From: Coprobacillus sp. | Lineage (GTDB): Bacteria; Bacillota_I; Bacilli_A; RFN20; CAG-826 | Length of the DNA: 5,264 nucleotides | Direction: 5' to 3' | NCBI GenBank assembly: GCA_021203805.1 | Contig: JAJQAM010000035.1 | Location: 1 to 5,264 of the forward strand | In this document: positions 1-5,264 of the stretch, piece by piece | Numbering within the stretch: the first letter of the stretch is position 1 | Layout of the letters: every line of letters starts with the position of its first letter | Translations under genes and position numbers: made by a program | Notes under the pieces: model-generated | What the model was told of the DNA's origin: nothing | Seen by the model: only the letters and a program-made list of their open reading frames with translations | Databases searched by the model: none

Positions 1-16
1 GTAGAGCGGGAATTAA

Positions 17-39
17 AGGATAATCTATTATCCTATAAT
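17..39 (+). promoter_or_regulatory. Candidate promoter with operator-like inverted repeat in the -35/-10 spacer
   Basis: A perfect TATAAT hexamer lies at 34-39, which would place a transcription start near 46 and leave a leader of about 25 nt before the ATG at 71. No good -35 box is present: the hexamer at the 17-bp spacing (11-16) is AATTAA, and there is no TG extension. A perfect inverted repeat, AGGATAA / loop TCTA / TTATCCT, occupies 17-34 and so fills the spacer and touches the -10. A poor -35 plus a palindrome in the spacer fits control by a DNA-binding regulator, but the arms are AT-rich and could be chance. The hairpin has no following T-run, so it is a poor terminator for an upstream gene. 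Confidence 0.45.
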
Positions 40-57
40 CTTAGAAAGGAAAAAAAC

Positions 58-60
58 AGG
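58..60 (+). promoter_or_regulatory. Weak ribosome-binding site of the first binding-protein gene
   Basis: The only Shine-Dalgarno-like bases at a usable distance are AGG at 58-60, ten nt before the ATG at 71. A longer match (AGAAAGGA, 43-50) is 20 nt away, which is too far, and would overlap the predicted transcription start. This is much weaker than the AGGAGG sites of the next two genes, so the first gene may be translated less efficiently per message. Confidence 0.4.
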
Positions 61-70
61 TATTACTATT

Positions 71-1564
71 ATGAAAAACAAAAAACTCAAAACATTACTT
101 CCTTGCTGTTTACTCCTTATTGGAGGAGTAAGCGGTTTATCCGCTTGTGATGGTAGCGGTAAAATTGATGTAAATAGTGATGATATTACTGTTACATTCT
201 GGGTTACCTTTAATGACTCCTATATGCAGGTAATTGAAAATATCATTACTATGTTTAACCAGGACTATCCAAATATTCACATTGATGTTGTTAAACAGTC
301 AGGAAGTTATAGTGACCTTGAGACCAATATTCTTCAAGGCATTCCAGCCGATAACTATCCTAATATGGCGCTTTGCTATCCTGATCACGTTGCTGATTAT
401 CTCGAAACAGGCAGAGTTGTTCAAATGGATGATTATATGAATGATCCAGAATATGGTTGGACGAATGAAGACCTAGAAGACGTCTTCCCTAACCTTCTTG
501 CTTCTGGTCAAGAGCTCCAAGTTGAAGGCACTTGGTGTCTTCCTTTTGCCGCTTCTAGTGAAGCGATGTTCTATAATGATGTTTTAATTGGTCTTGATCT
601 TTCAAGTTATGATTCTTCTATTAATGGCGGTGCCGCTCTTAGTGCTGACTATTTAGGATCTCTTACTTGGGAAGAATTAACTAATCACTTATTCCCTGCC
701 CTTGAAAAGGCTAATGCAGACCCTTCATGCACCTCTTTATATGGCTTCATTAATACAGAGAGCAATGACTATTCTGGAATTATGGGTTATGACTCTGATG
801 ATAACCTCTATATTACTCTTGCGGAGCAATATGGCTATGAATATACCAGTGTCGACACAGCCACTGGTAAGGGCAGTGTTAATTTTGCAAATAACACCAA
901 TATGAAAAACCTTATGAAGACATTCAATGGTCTTTATAATCGTGGAACGGATGAAGATGGTGAAGATAACCTCAAATATTTCACCACTGAAGGAACAAAC
1001 GGTGATAACTACACCAATAGCTACTTCGTTAACCGTGGTTTCCTCTTCTCTATCGGTTCAACTGGTGGAACTCACTATCAAGTAGAGGGCAATAGTGATC
1101 AAGTCCATGCCACCCGTATCCCACAAGCCGAGGGACACGATACAAAATGCATCTCTCAGGGGCCATCAATTGTCTTCTTTGATAAGCGCACTGACACAGC
1201 AGAAGCTGAAACTCTTGCGGCGTGGCTCTTCTATAAGTATTTAACAAATACTCAAAACACTGCTTACTGGGGAATTGAAACTGGCTATATGCCAATTAGA
1301 GAAAGTGCTTATTACACTGATGATTGGCTTGATGCCTCTACTGTTGCCGGCAAATCCGGAGAGGAACTTACATTCGCTGAAGTTTATTCTCTCTATTCCG
1401 ATATTTCTTCCTCTCTCTTCACTTCTCCTGCATTCAAAGGTAGTAGTGAATGCCGTAACCAGGCAAGCTCTATCATGACTCAGTGTCTCATTGCTACTGA
1501 TCTTGATTCTACTATCGATAAGATCTTCTCAGACGCTGAAAACGAAGCTAAACTAGCTATGTAA
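71..1564 (+). CDS. Extracellular solute-binding lipoprotein, family 1 (carbohydrate ABC type), paralog A
   Basis: A 497-residue predicted surface lipoprotein that would bind a small ligand for an ABC importer. Residues 1-25 form a type II signal peptide: basic MKNKKLK, a hydrophobic stretch, then lipobox LSAC with lipidated Cys26. A Ser/Asp-rich linker follows. The mature protein opens with ITVTFW (39-44), the typical first strand of UgpB/MalE-like binding proteins (COG1653 type), with the normal family length. Blocks shared with the next gene include YPDHVADY (103-110), AMFYN (165-169), ADYLGSLTWEEL (192-203), LFSIGSTGGT (325-334), QGPSIV (363-368), FYKYLTN (387-393) and GYMPIRESAYYTD (405-417), in the same order, so the two are paralogs. 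Ligand is unknown: sugar, oligosaccharide or nucleoside-type ligands are all possible, and no permease or ATPase is in the window. The start at 71 is the only one giving an intact signal peptide. It ends in tandem TAATAA. The mature protein has several non-lipobox Cys (102, 156, 220, 360, 461, 472). Confidence 0.9.
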   Translation: MKNKKLKTLLPCCLLLIGGVSGLSACDGSGKIDVNSDDITVTFWVTFNDSYMQVIENIITMFNQDYPNIHIDVVKQSGSYSDLETNILQGIPADNYPNMALCYPDHVADYLETGRVVQMDDYMNDPEYGWTNEDLEDVFPNLLASGQELQVEGTWCLPFAASSEAMFYNDVLIGLDLSSYDSSINGGAALSADYLGSLTWEELTNHLFPALEKANADPSCTSLYGFINTESNDYSGIMGYDSDDNLYITLAEQYGYEYTSVDTATGKGSVNFANNTNMKNLMKTFNGLYNRGTDEDGEDNLKYFTTEGTNGDNYTNSYFVNRGFLFSIGSTGGTHYQVEGNSDQVHATRIPQAEGHDTKCISQGPSIVFFDKRTDTAEAETLAAWLFYKYLTNTQNTAYWGIETGYMPIRESAYYTDDWLDASTVAGKSGEELTFAEVYSLYSDISSSLFTSPAFKGSSECRNQASSIMTQCLIATDLDSTIDKIFSDAENEAKLAM

Positions 1565-1566
1565 TA

Positions 1567-1595
1567 AAAGGCATTAGCCTCTGGCTAAAGCCTTT
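1567..1595 (+). terminator. Intercistronic hairpin between the two binding-protein genes (attenuator or RNA-stability element)
   Basis: Just after the TAATAA stop pair the sequence folds into a near-perfect stem. AAAGGC (1567-1572) pairs with GCCTTT (1590-1595), and TTAGCC (1574-1579) pairs with GGCTAA (1583-1588). There is one internal A-A mismatch and a TCT loop. What follows is AATATTTCC rather than a clean T-run, so it is at best a leaky intrinsic terminator. It may instead act as a barrier to 3' exonucleases or as an RNA processing site that sets different levels of the two proteins. It ends 18 nt before the next ribosome-binding site, so it should not block translation of the next gene. 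Confidence 0.6.
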
Positions 1596-1613
1596 AATAT
1601 TTCCTATTTAATG

Positions 1614-1620
1614 AGGAGGT
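1614..1620 (+). promoter_or_regulatory. Strong Shine-Dalgarno of the second binding-protein gene
   Basis: AGGAGGT at 1614-1620 is a full match to the 16S anti-SD core, six nt before the ATG at 1627. It fixes that start, and contrasts with the weak site of the upstream paralog. Confidence 0.85.
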
Positions 1621-1626
1621 ACAAAC

Positions 1627-3165
1627 ATGAAAGGTAAATTTAAACAAATTTCTCTTGTAGCGGCTATTGGCCTACTCGCTCTTTCAGCGTGTAATGGCGG
1701 TAGCTCAAAAAACGGAGAGGATGATTATGACGTCACTGTCACCTTCTGGCATACCTTTGGTAAAAACATTCAAGATTCCCTTGATTCTATTATCGAAGAC
1801 TTTGAAGCCCTTGTTCTTAAAAATGACGGCTTAAAGGTACATATCGACCACCAATACAAAGGTGGATATGATGATATTCTCTCTAACGTCCAGCAAGGTC
1901 TTCCTGTCGCTAATACTCCAACCATCGCTGTGGCTTATCCTGACCATGTCGCAGACTATATTAACCGAGAGTCATATCAAGGCCAATACGTTGTTAACCT
2001 CGACCAATATATTAATGATTCCAAAGTTGGATTTGGTAAAGAATCATGGCTTGGTGATCAAGACGGAATCGATGATTTTATCGGCGCTTATATTGAAGAA
2101 GGACAGCAATTTGTTCAAGAGGGTACCTACCTCATTCCTCTTATGAAATCTACCGAAGTGATGTTCTACAATAAAGATGTTGTGGAGCCTCTTCTCGATG
2201 ATATGAGACAACTTCCCGATACTAGCCCATATCATATTAGCTTTACTGGAACATACGCTGATTACCTTGGAAGTATTTCCTGGGATGAACTTATGCTCAT
2301 TGGTGAGTATTCCATCGCTAAAAATGAAGATGGTGAGTATTTATGGAATAGTAACTATGTACCATCCACTCGAACAGCAGAAGATTTCTATCCTGTCTTC
2401 TACGATAGTGATTCTAACCTCTTCATTACCAAGATGATGCAAAACGAGATTCCTTATTCTAGCGTTAACCAAGAGACTAATGTCGGCTCTATTGACTTTG
2501 AAACGGGTCAAGCTAGAACTGATGCCGAAGCTATGGTAACTGCTCTTAAGGAACAATATGATAAGGGTGTTCTTACCACTAAGGGATGTCTTGGAGAATA
2601 CGGCTCTAACTACTTCATTGATGCTAAATGCCTCTTCTCTATTGGCTCTAGCGGTGGAACTGGATATCAACTTCCATCTGGTGGATCCTTCGATGTTGGA
2701 GTGTGTAATGTTCCAGCGGACAATAATAATCCTGTCTATGTCTGTCAGGGTCCATCCCTTGTGATGCTTAGAAACTCTGGTCTTAGCGAAGAAGAAAATG
2801 ATATGAGAAATCTCTATGCTTGGAAATTTATGAAATATCTCACAAACCCTGATGTTAACGTTATGCTTTGTACTTATGGAAGTGAAGGCTATTCCCCTGT
2901 CAGAGAGAGCGCCTACTATACAGATGCTTATCTTGATTACCTTGAATGGGGAGAGGTCTATGCTGATACAGCAAAAGTTGTAACTGAGCTTGGTAACAAA
3001 TACTTCACCACAGCGGTCTTCCCAGGAAGCGCCACATTACGTGATCAGGTCGGCGGTATTGTGACAACGGTTTTAAAGCAAGGTGAAGATGTTACTGAGA
3101 CCTTTGATGCCGCTATTAACCAGACTAAGCTTTCCATGAATGGAACAAGTAGTGAGGAGGAATAA
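1627..3165 (+). CDS. Extracellular solute-binding lipoprotein, family 1 (carbohydrate ABC type), paralog B
   Basis: A 512-residue predicted lipoprotein, paralogous to the preceding gene. Residues 1-21 are the signal peptide (MKGKFKQ, hydrophobic core) with lipobox LSAC and lipidated Cys22, followed by a Gly/Ser/Asn linker. The mature fold begins at VTVTFWHTF (36-44). Collinear blocks with paralog A are YPDHVADY (104-111), EVMFYN (177-182), ADYLGSISWDEL (211-222), LFSIGSSGGT (336-345), QGPSLV (374-379), FMKYLTN (401-407) and GYSPVRESAYYTD (421-433). Outside these blocks the two have diverged strongly, including different lipoprotein leaders and insertions near 112-155 and 187-210. This suggests an old duplication with different ligand preference rather than a recent copy. 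The protein ends in an acidic Ser/Glu tail whose GAG GAG GAA codons double as the ribosome-binding site of the next gene. Stop codons are in tandem (TAATAG). No membrane component of an ABC importer is present, so its partner must lie elsewhere. Confidence 0.92.
   Translation: MKGKFKQISLVAAIGLLALSACNGGSSKNGEDDYDVTVTFWHTFGKNIQDSLDSIIEDFEALVLKNDGLKVHIDHQYKGGYDDILSNVQQGLPVANTPTIAVAYPDHVADYINRESYQGQYVVNLDQYINDSKVGFGKESWLGDQDGIDDFIGAYIEEGQQFVQEGTYLIPLMKSTEVMFYNKDVVEPLLDDMRQLPDTSPYHISFTGTYADYLGSISWDELMLIGEYSIAKNEDGEYLWNSNYVPSTRTAEDFYPVFYDSDSNLFITKMMQNEIPYSSVNQETNVGSIDFETGQARTDAEAMVTALKEQYDKGVLTTKGCLGEYGSNYFIDAKCLFSIGSSGGTGYQLPSGGSFDVGVCNVPADNNNPVYVCQGPSLVMLRNSGLSEEENDMRNLYAWKFMKYLTNPDVNVMLCTYGSEGYSPVRESAYYTDAYLDYLEWGEVYADTAKVVTELGNKYFTTAVFPGSATLRDQVGGIVTTVLKQGEDVTETFDAAINQTKLSMNGTSSEEE
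3155..3160 (+). promoter_or_regulatory. Shine-Dalgarno of the nuclease lipoprotein, inside the previous gene
   Basis: AGGAGG at 3155-3160 lies within the last Glu codons of the second binding protein, nine nt before the ATG at 3170. It selects that start over the in-frame ATG at 3140, which would add a charged MEQVVRRNNR segment in front of a signal peptide and lacks a matching site. With only 4 bp between stop (3163-3165) and start, the two genes are probably translationally coupled. Confidence 0.85.
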
Positions 3166-3169
3166 TAGG

Positions 3170-5167
3170 ATGAAAAATAAAAAACTTAGATCTCTTTTAA
3201 TTCTTCCGCTATTATTAGTCGCTTTTGGCGGCACTGTGACCGCCTGCGATGATAATACGGTAATTACTGACGGAACATATTATAAAGAGCTCGATAAAAA
3301 CTTTGTAAATTACGCTTTTGATGGAAGCGTTAAACTTGGGCTTGATTATAAGGGAAAAGATTTCCTTACCGACGGCATTGCTCAAGTTGATGTCTATTTA
3401 TATATCGATGGAGATACCACCCATTTTACCCAGAAAGGTTCAACTACTGATGATGTAATTAAAGCAAGATACTATGGTATCGATACCCCAGAGTCCACTG
3501 GTAAAGTGGAGAAATGGGGTAAGGAAGCCTCTATCTTTACTCAGTCAGTTCTAGAGAAGGCTAAGACTATTGTTGTGAGCACCGCTCAGGATACATACGC
3601 TCCTCCTGAAACTGACTCAACGGGTAGTCGATATGTCTCCCTTGTTTGGGTTAACTTTGAGAAAGAAAACGCTCCTTATGATGAGCTTGTTCTTCTTAAT
3701 CTAATGATTGTTCAATACGGCTTATCATGGGTTAAAAATGTTAACTCAATGCCTCAGTATCAGCAGACCTTCTATGATGCTCAAAACCAAGCGGAGAAGT
3801 ATGAACTATGCCTTTGGGATAAAGACGCTATACCACCCCACTGGCCAGGAGACGAATATCAATATGTTTCTCTCTTTGAGATGCAAGAAGAAATCAAAAA
3901 GGATCTTGCCTCAAGAGAAGCAAATGGTGGTGAATCTACTTATGTTTCCCCTCTTGACAACCAGCGTGTTCTCTTTGAAGGAACAGTCGCCGGTTATGTC
4001 AATAACACGATGTATCTAGTGGACTATTACGATATTGAGTGGCTTGAGGATTATTATGAATCAATCGGCGAGGATTGTCCTTACACTGAAGGACAATGGG
4101 CCGGAGTTAATATCTTCTGTGGCATGGGCGGTGTGCCTTCTAAATACACTGTTACAAATACCTATCTAGAGATGTATGGTCTATTTGGACAAAGCGATAA
4201 CTATGGCTTCCAGATTAATGATGTTCAGGGTAGATTCCCAAGAGCTACCTCTTATAGCACGGAGGACACAAGAATTCAAATGACCGCTGCTGAAAATAAT
4301 ATTCCTGCTGTTGACGGCGGACATATGCTTGATGTTGTTGAGTATTCCTATGATGAGCTTTCCGCTATTGCCGCGAGTGAAGATCGATGGGACTATCTCT
4401 GTCGTAGAGTGGCTATTAATGAACCAGTCGAGGTAAAGAGCGTTACTGTTTCTAGTAGTAATAATATTTATCTCTACTTCGATGATCATTATAATAGTGA
4501 CCTTCAGGTTGAAGTAACCTTCCTTGCCGCTCTTGACCCCGAGTTCCCTAATACATACTTCGAGACCGAAGAGGACTGGCTTAATCAGGAGTTCTATTTC
4601 TCTGGTAACCTTACCTTCCATATTACTAGTAGCGGTAATCTAAAGCTCCAGATTATGCCTAACTCCAATGATGATATTATATGGGTGCCAAAAGAAAGTA
4701 GCTGTGAATGTGGATGCGAGGACTGCTTCTGCGAGGACTGTGAAGGCTGCCTTAATGGCGCCTGCACATGCGAGGACTGCGACTGTAGTTGCCACGAAAG
4801 CGAAGGCGACACTCCAACGTGCGGTTGTGGATGCGTAGACTGCACTTGCGAAGATTGTGAAGGCTGCGTTACTGGTGAGGAATGCACCTGCGAAGAGTGC
4901 GAATGCGAGTGTCACGAAGGCGGACAGGTAGAAAATCCAACATGTGAATGTGGCTGCGTAGATTGCACCTGCGAAGACTGTGAAGGCTGCGCTACTGGTG
5001 AGGAATGCACCTGCGAAGAGTGCGAATGTGAGTGCCACGAAGGTGAAGGCGACACTTCAAGCTGCGAGTGCGAATGCACGGACTGCACCTGTGATGAGCT
5101 CTGTGAGGGCTGCCTTGAAGGCACTTGTACCTGCACTGAATGCACCTGTAGCTGTCATGTAAGCTAA
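3170..5167 (+). CDS. Thermonuclease-family (SNase) lipoprotein with OB-like domains and a cysteine-rich repeat tail
   Basis: A 665-residue predicted membrane-anchored, extracytoplasmic nuclease. The signal peptide (1-25) ends in lipobox VTAC with lipidated Cys26. Residues about 70-217 match the staphylococcal nuclease fold: IDGDT (79-83), RYYGIDTPES (100-109), WGKEASIFT (116-124), TGSRYVSLVW (151-160) and a final AEKYELCLW (208-216). By alignment to Staphylococcus nuclease, Asp82, Asp105 and Thr106 would bind Ca2+, and Arg100, Glu108 and Arg154 would be the catalytic trio. Arg154 sits one residue later than usual after the Gly, so that assignment is slightly less sure. Residues about 265-355 and 412-500 show the strand pattern of OB-fold nucleic-acid-binding domains, as in YhcR-type nucleases; this is pattern-based. 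Residues 512-663 are four 12-Cys/1-His repeats, with no Lys or Arg. The usual SNase is about 150-200 residues, so the protein is far larger. Expected role: Ca2+-dependent cleavage of extracellular DNA/RNA for scavenging, beside two binding lipoproteins. The tail's function is unknown. Confidence 0.9.
   Translation: MKNKKLRSLLILPLLLVAFGGTVTACDDNTVITDGTYYKELDKNFVNYAFDGSVKLGLDYKGKDFLTDGIAQVDVYLYIDGDTTHFTQKGSTTDDVIKARYYGIDTPESTGKVEKWGKEASIFTQSVLEKAKTIVVSTAQDTYAPPETDSTGSRYVSLVWVNFEKENAPYDELVLLNLMIVQYGLSWVKNVNSMPQYQQTFYDAQNQAEKYELCLWDKDAIPPHWPGDEYQYVSLFEMQEEIKKDLASREANGGESTYVSPLDNQRVLFEGTVAGYVNNTMYLVDYYDIEWLEDYYESIGEDCPYTEGQWAGVNIFCGMGGVPSKYTVTNTYLEMYGLFGQSDNYGFQINDVQGRFPRATSYSTEDTRIQMTAAENNIPAVDGGHMLDVVEYSYDELSAIAASEDRWDYLCRRVAINEPVEVKSVTVSSSNNIYLYFDDHYNSDLQVEVTFLAALDPEFPNTYFETEEDWLNQEFYFSGNLTFHITSSGNLKLQIMPNSNDDIIWVPKESSCECGCEDCFCEDCEGCLNGACTCEDCDCSCHESEGDTPTCGCGCVDCTCEDCEGCVTGEECTCEECECECHEGGQVENPTCECGCVDCTCEDCEGCATGEECTCEECECECHEGEGDTSSCECECTDCTCDELCEGCLEGTCTCTECTCSCHVS
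4703..5158 (+). repeat. Four tandem 12-cysteine/1-histidine protein repeats (coding)
   Basis: Units are at 4703-4795, 4820-4915, 4943-5038 and 5063-5158, with periods of 39, 41 and 40 codons. In each, the gaps between successive Cys are 1,1,2,1,2,2,4 or 5,1,2,1,1, followed directly by His. Unit 4 carries one extra residue, after Asp642-Glu643, making its fifth gap 3. Linkers of 8-9 residues, mostly Glu/Gly/Asp/Thr, separate the units. The total is 48 Cys and 4 His in 154 residues (residues 512-665), many Glu/Asp, and no Lys or Arg. Dense C-x-C and C-x2-C spacing recalls metallothioneins and suggests binding of thiophilic metal (Zn, Cu, Cd). A disulfide-knotted stalk is the alternative. Units 2 and 3 differ at 9 of 32 codons, seven of them synonymous. 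Confidence 0.95.
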
Positions 5168-5197
5168 TGGAGACTATTAATAATCCATAATTAATTA

Positions 5198-5204
5198 AAA
5201 GGAG
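5198..5204 (+). promoter_or_regulatory. Ribosome-binding site of the zinc-ribbon gene
   Basis: AAAGGAG at 5198-5204 is six nt before the ATG at 5211 and supports that start. The 43-nt gap (5168-5210) is AT-rich and shows neither a stable GC stem with a T-run nor a convincing promoter, so read-through from the nuclease gene is the simplest reading. Confidence 0.75.
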
Positions 5205-5210
5205 AAAAAC

Positions 5211-5264
5211 ATGTTTTGCACTAACTGCGGAAAAAAGATTGATGAAAAGAAAGTGGAAGCTAAG
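5211..5264 (+). CDS. N-terminus of a zinc-ribbon protein (partial, runs off the window)
   Basis: Eighteen codons are visible, reading MFCTNCGKKIDEKKVEAK. They start at an ATG with a good ribosome-binding site and continue to the window edge. The CxxCG knuckle (Cys3, Cys6, Gly7) at the extreme N-terminus is typical of the short zinc-ribbon domains that open many Bacillota proteins, often followed by a membrane segment and a variable C-terminal domain. The second CxxC needed to complete the ribbon is not in view, so metal binding and the function of the rest are unknown. There is no signal peptide at the start, so this end should face the cytoplasm. It probably belongs to the same transcript as the nuclease gene. 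Confidence 0.7.
   Translation, partial: MFCTNCGKKIDEKKVEAK

Noticed and set aside
1..147. Possible tail of an upstream gene entering from the left edge
   Set aside because: One frame is open from position 1 to about 147, and another closes at TAA 21-23, but neither stretch is recognisable. The first overlaps the signal-peptide coding region, so it is likely chance.
3140..3169. Earlier in-frame ATG for the nuclease lipoprotein
   Set aside because: It would add a charged ten-residue segment before the signal peptide and overlap the previous gene; the ATG at 3170 has AGGAGG nine nt upstream and gives MKNKKL, the same leader start as the first gene.
4594..5145. Three long minus-strand reading frames across the Cys-rich repeat region
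   Set aside because: They are by-products of codon use: strings of TGC/TGT and GAA/GAG codons give no stops on the opposite strand. Their translations are low-complexity (Ser/Gln/His or Ala/Phe), and the plus frame has coherent domains and a signal peptide.
4703..5158. CRISPR array or non-coding direct repeats
   Set aside because: The repeat is in frame, units are conserved at the protein level with synonymous changes, and the spacers are short acidic linkers rather than unique sequences.
4703..5158. SCIFF/ranthipeptide-like modified peptide precursor or ferredoxin cluster
   Set aside because: Cys spacing and count differ from both (12 Cys per unit rather than 6 or 4), the array is the tail of a large lipoprotein, and no radical-SAM gene is nearby.
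5168..5210. Terminator or new promoter between the nuclease gene and the zinc-ribbon gene
   Set aside because: ATTAAT occurs twice and could pair, but the stem is short and purely A/T with no T-run. CATAAT at 5186-5191 resembles a -10 but has no -35 partner.

Overview
The window reads as one left-to-right cluster of cell-surface lipoprotein genes from a bacterium of the Bacillota/Mollicutes-like lineages, possibly a gut Bacilli clade. That placement rests on type II signal peptides with short lipoboxes, AGGAGG ribosome-binding sites, AT-leaning codon use, and homology patterns. It is an inference; no marker gene is present. The three complete genes contain 23 TGG tryptophan codons and no in-frame TGA, so the standard bacterial code fits. 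All three end in TAA.

Layout: positions 1-70 are a short leader with a perfect -10 hexamer whose spacer is filled by a perfect 7-bp inverted repeat. Two tandem, clearly paralogous extracellular solute-binding lipoproteins of the carbohydrate/oligosaccharide ABC type follow (71-1564 and 1627-3165), separated by a strong intercistronic hairpin. Only 4 bp further on, and probably translationally coupled, is a 665-residue lipoprotein (3170-5167). It has a complete-looking staphylococcal-nuclease domain, two stretches that look like OB folds, and a C-terminal array of four repeats, each with 12 cysteines and one histidine. After a 43-bp gap with no terminator, the first 18 codons of a zinc-ribbon-like protein (5211 onward) run off the end.

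How the genes may work together (inference): the nuclease lipoprotein would cut extracellular nucleic acid at the membrane surface, and the two binding lipoproteins would capture small products, or co-occurring sugars, for an ABC importer encoded outside the window. Mycoplasma membrane nucleases encoded beside ABC transporter genes are a known precedent. The most unusual element is the 48-cysteine, strongly acidic, Lys/Arg-free tail on an extracytoplasmic protein. It looks metallothionein-like and I cannot match it to a named family.
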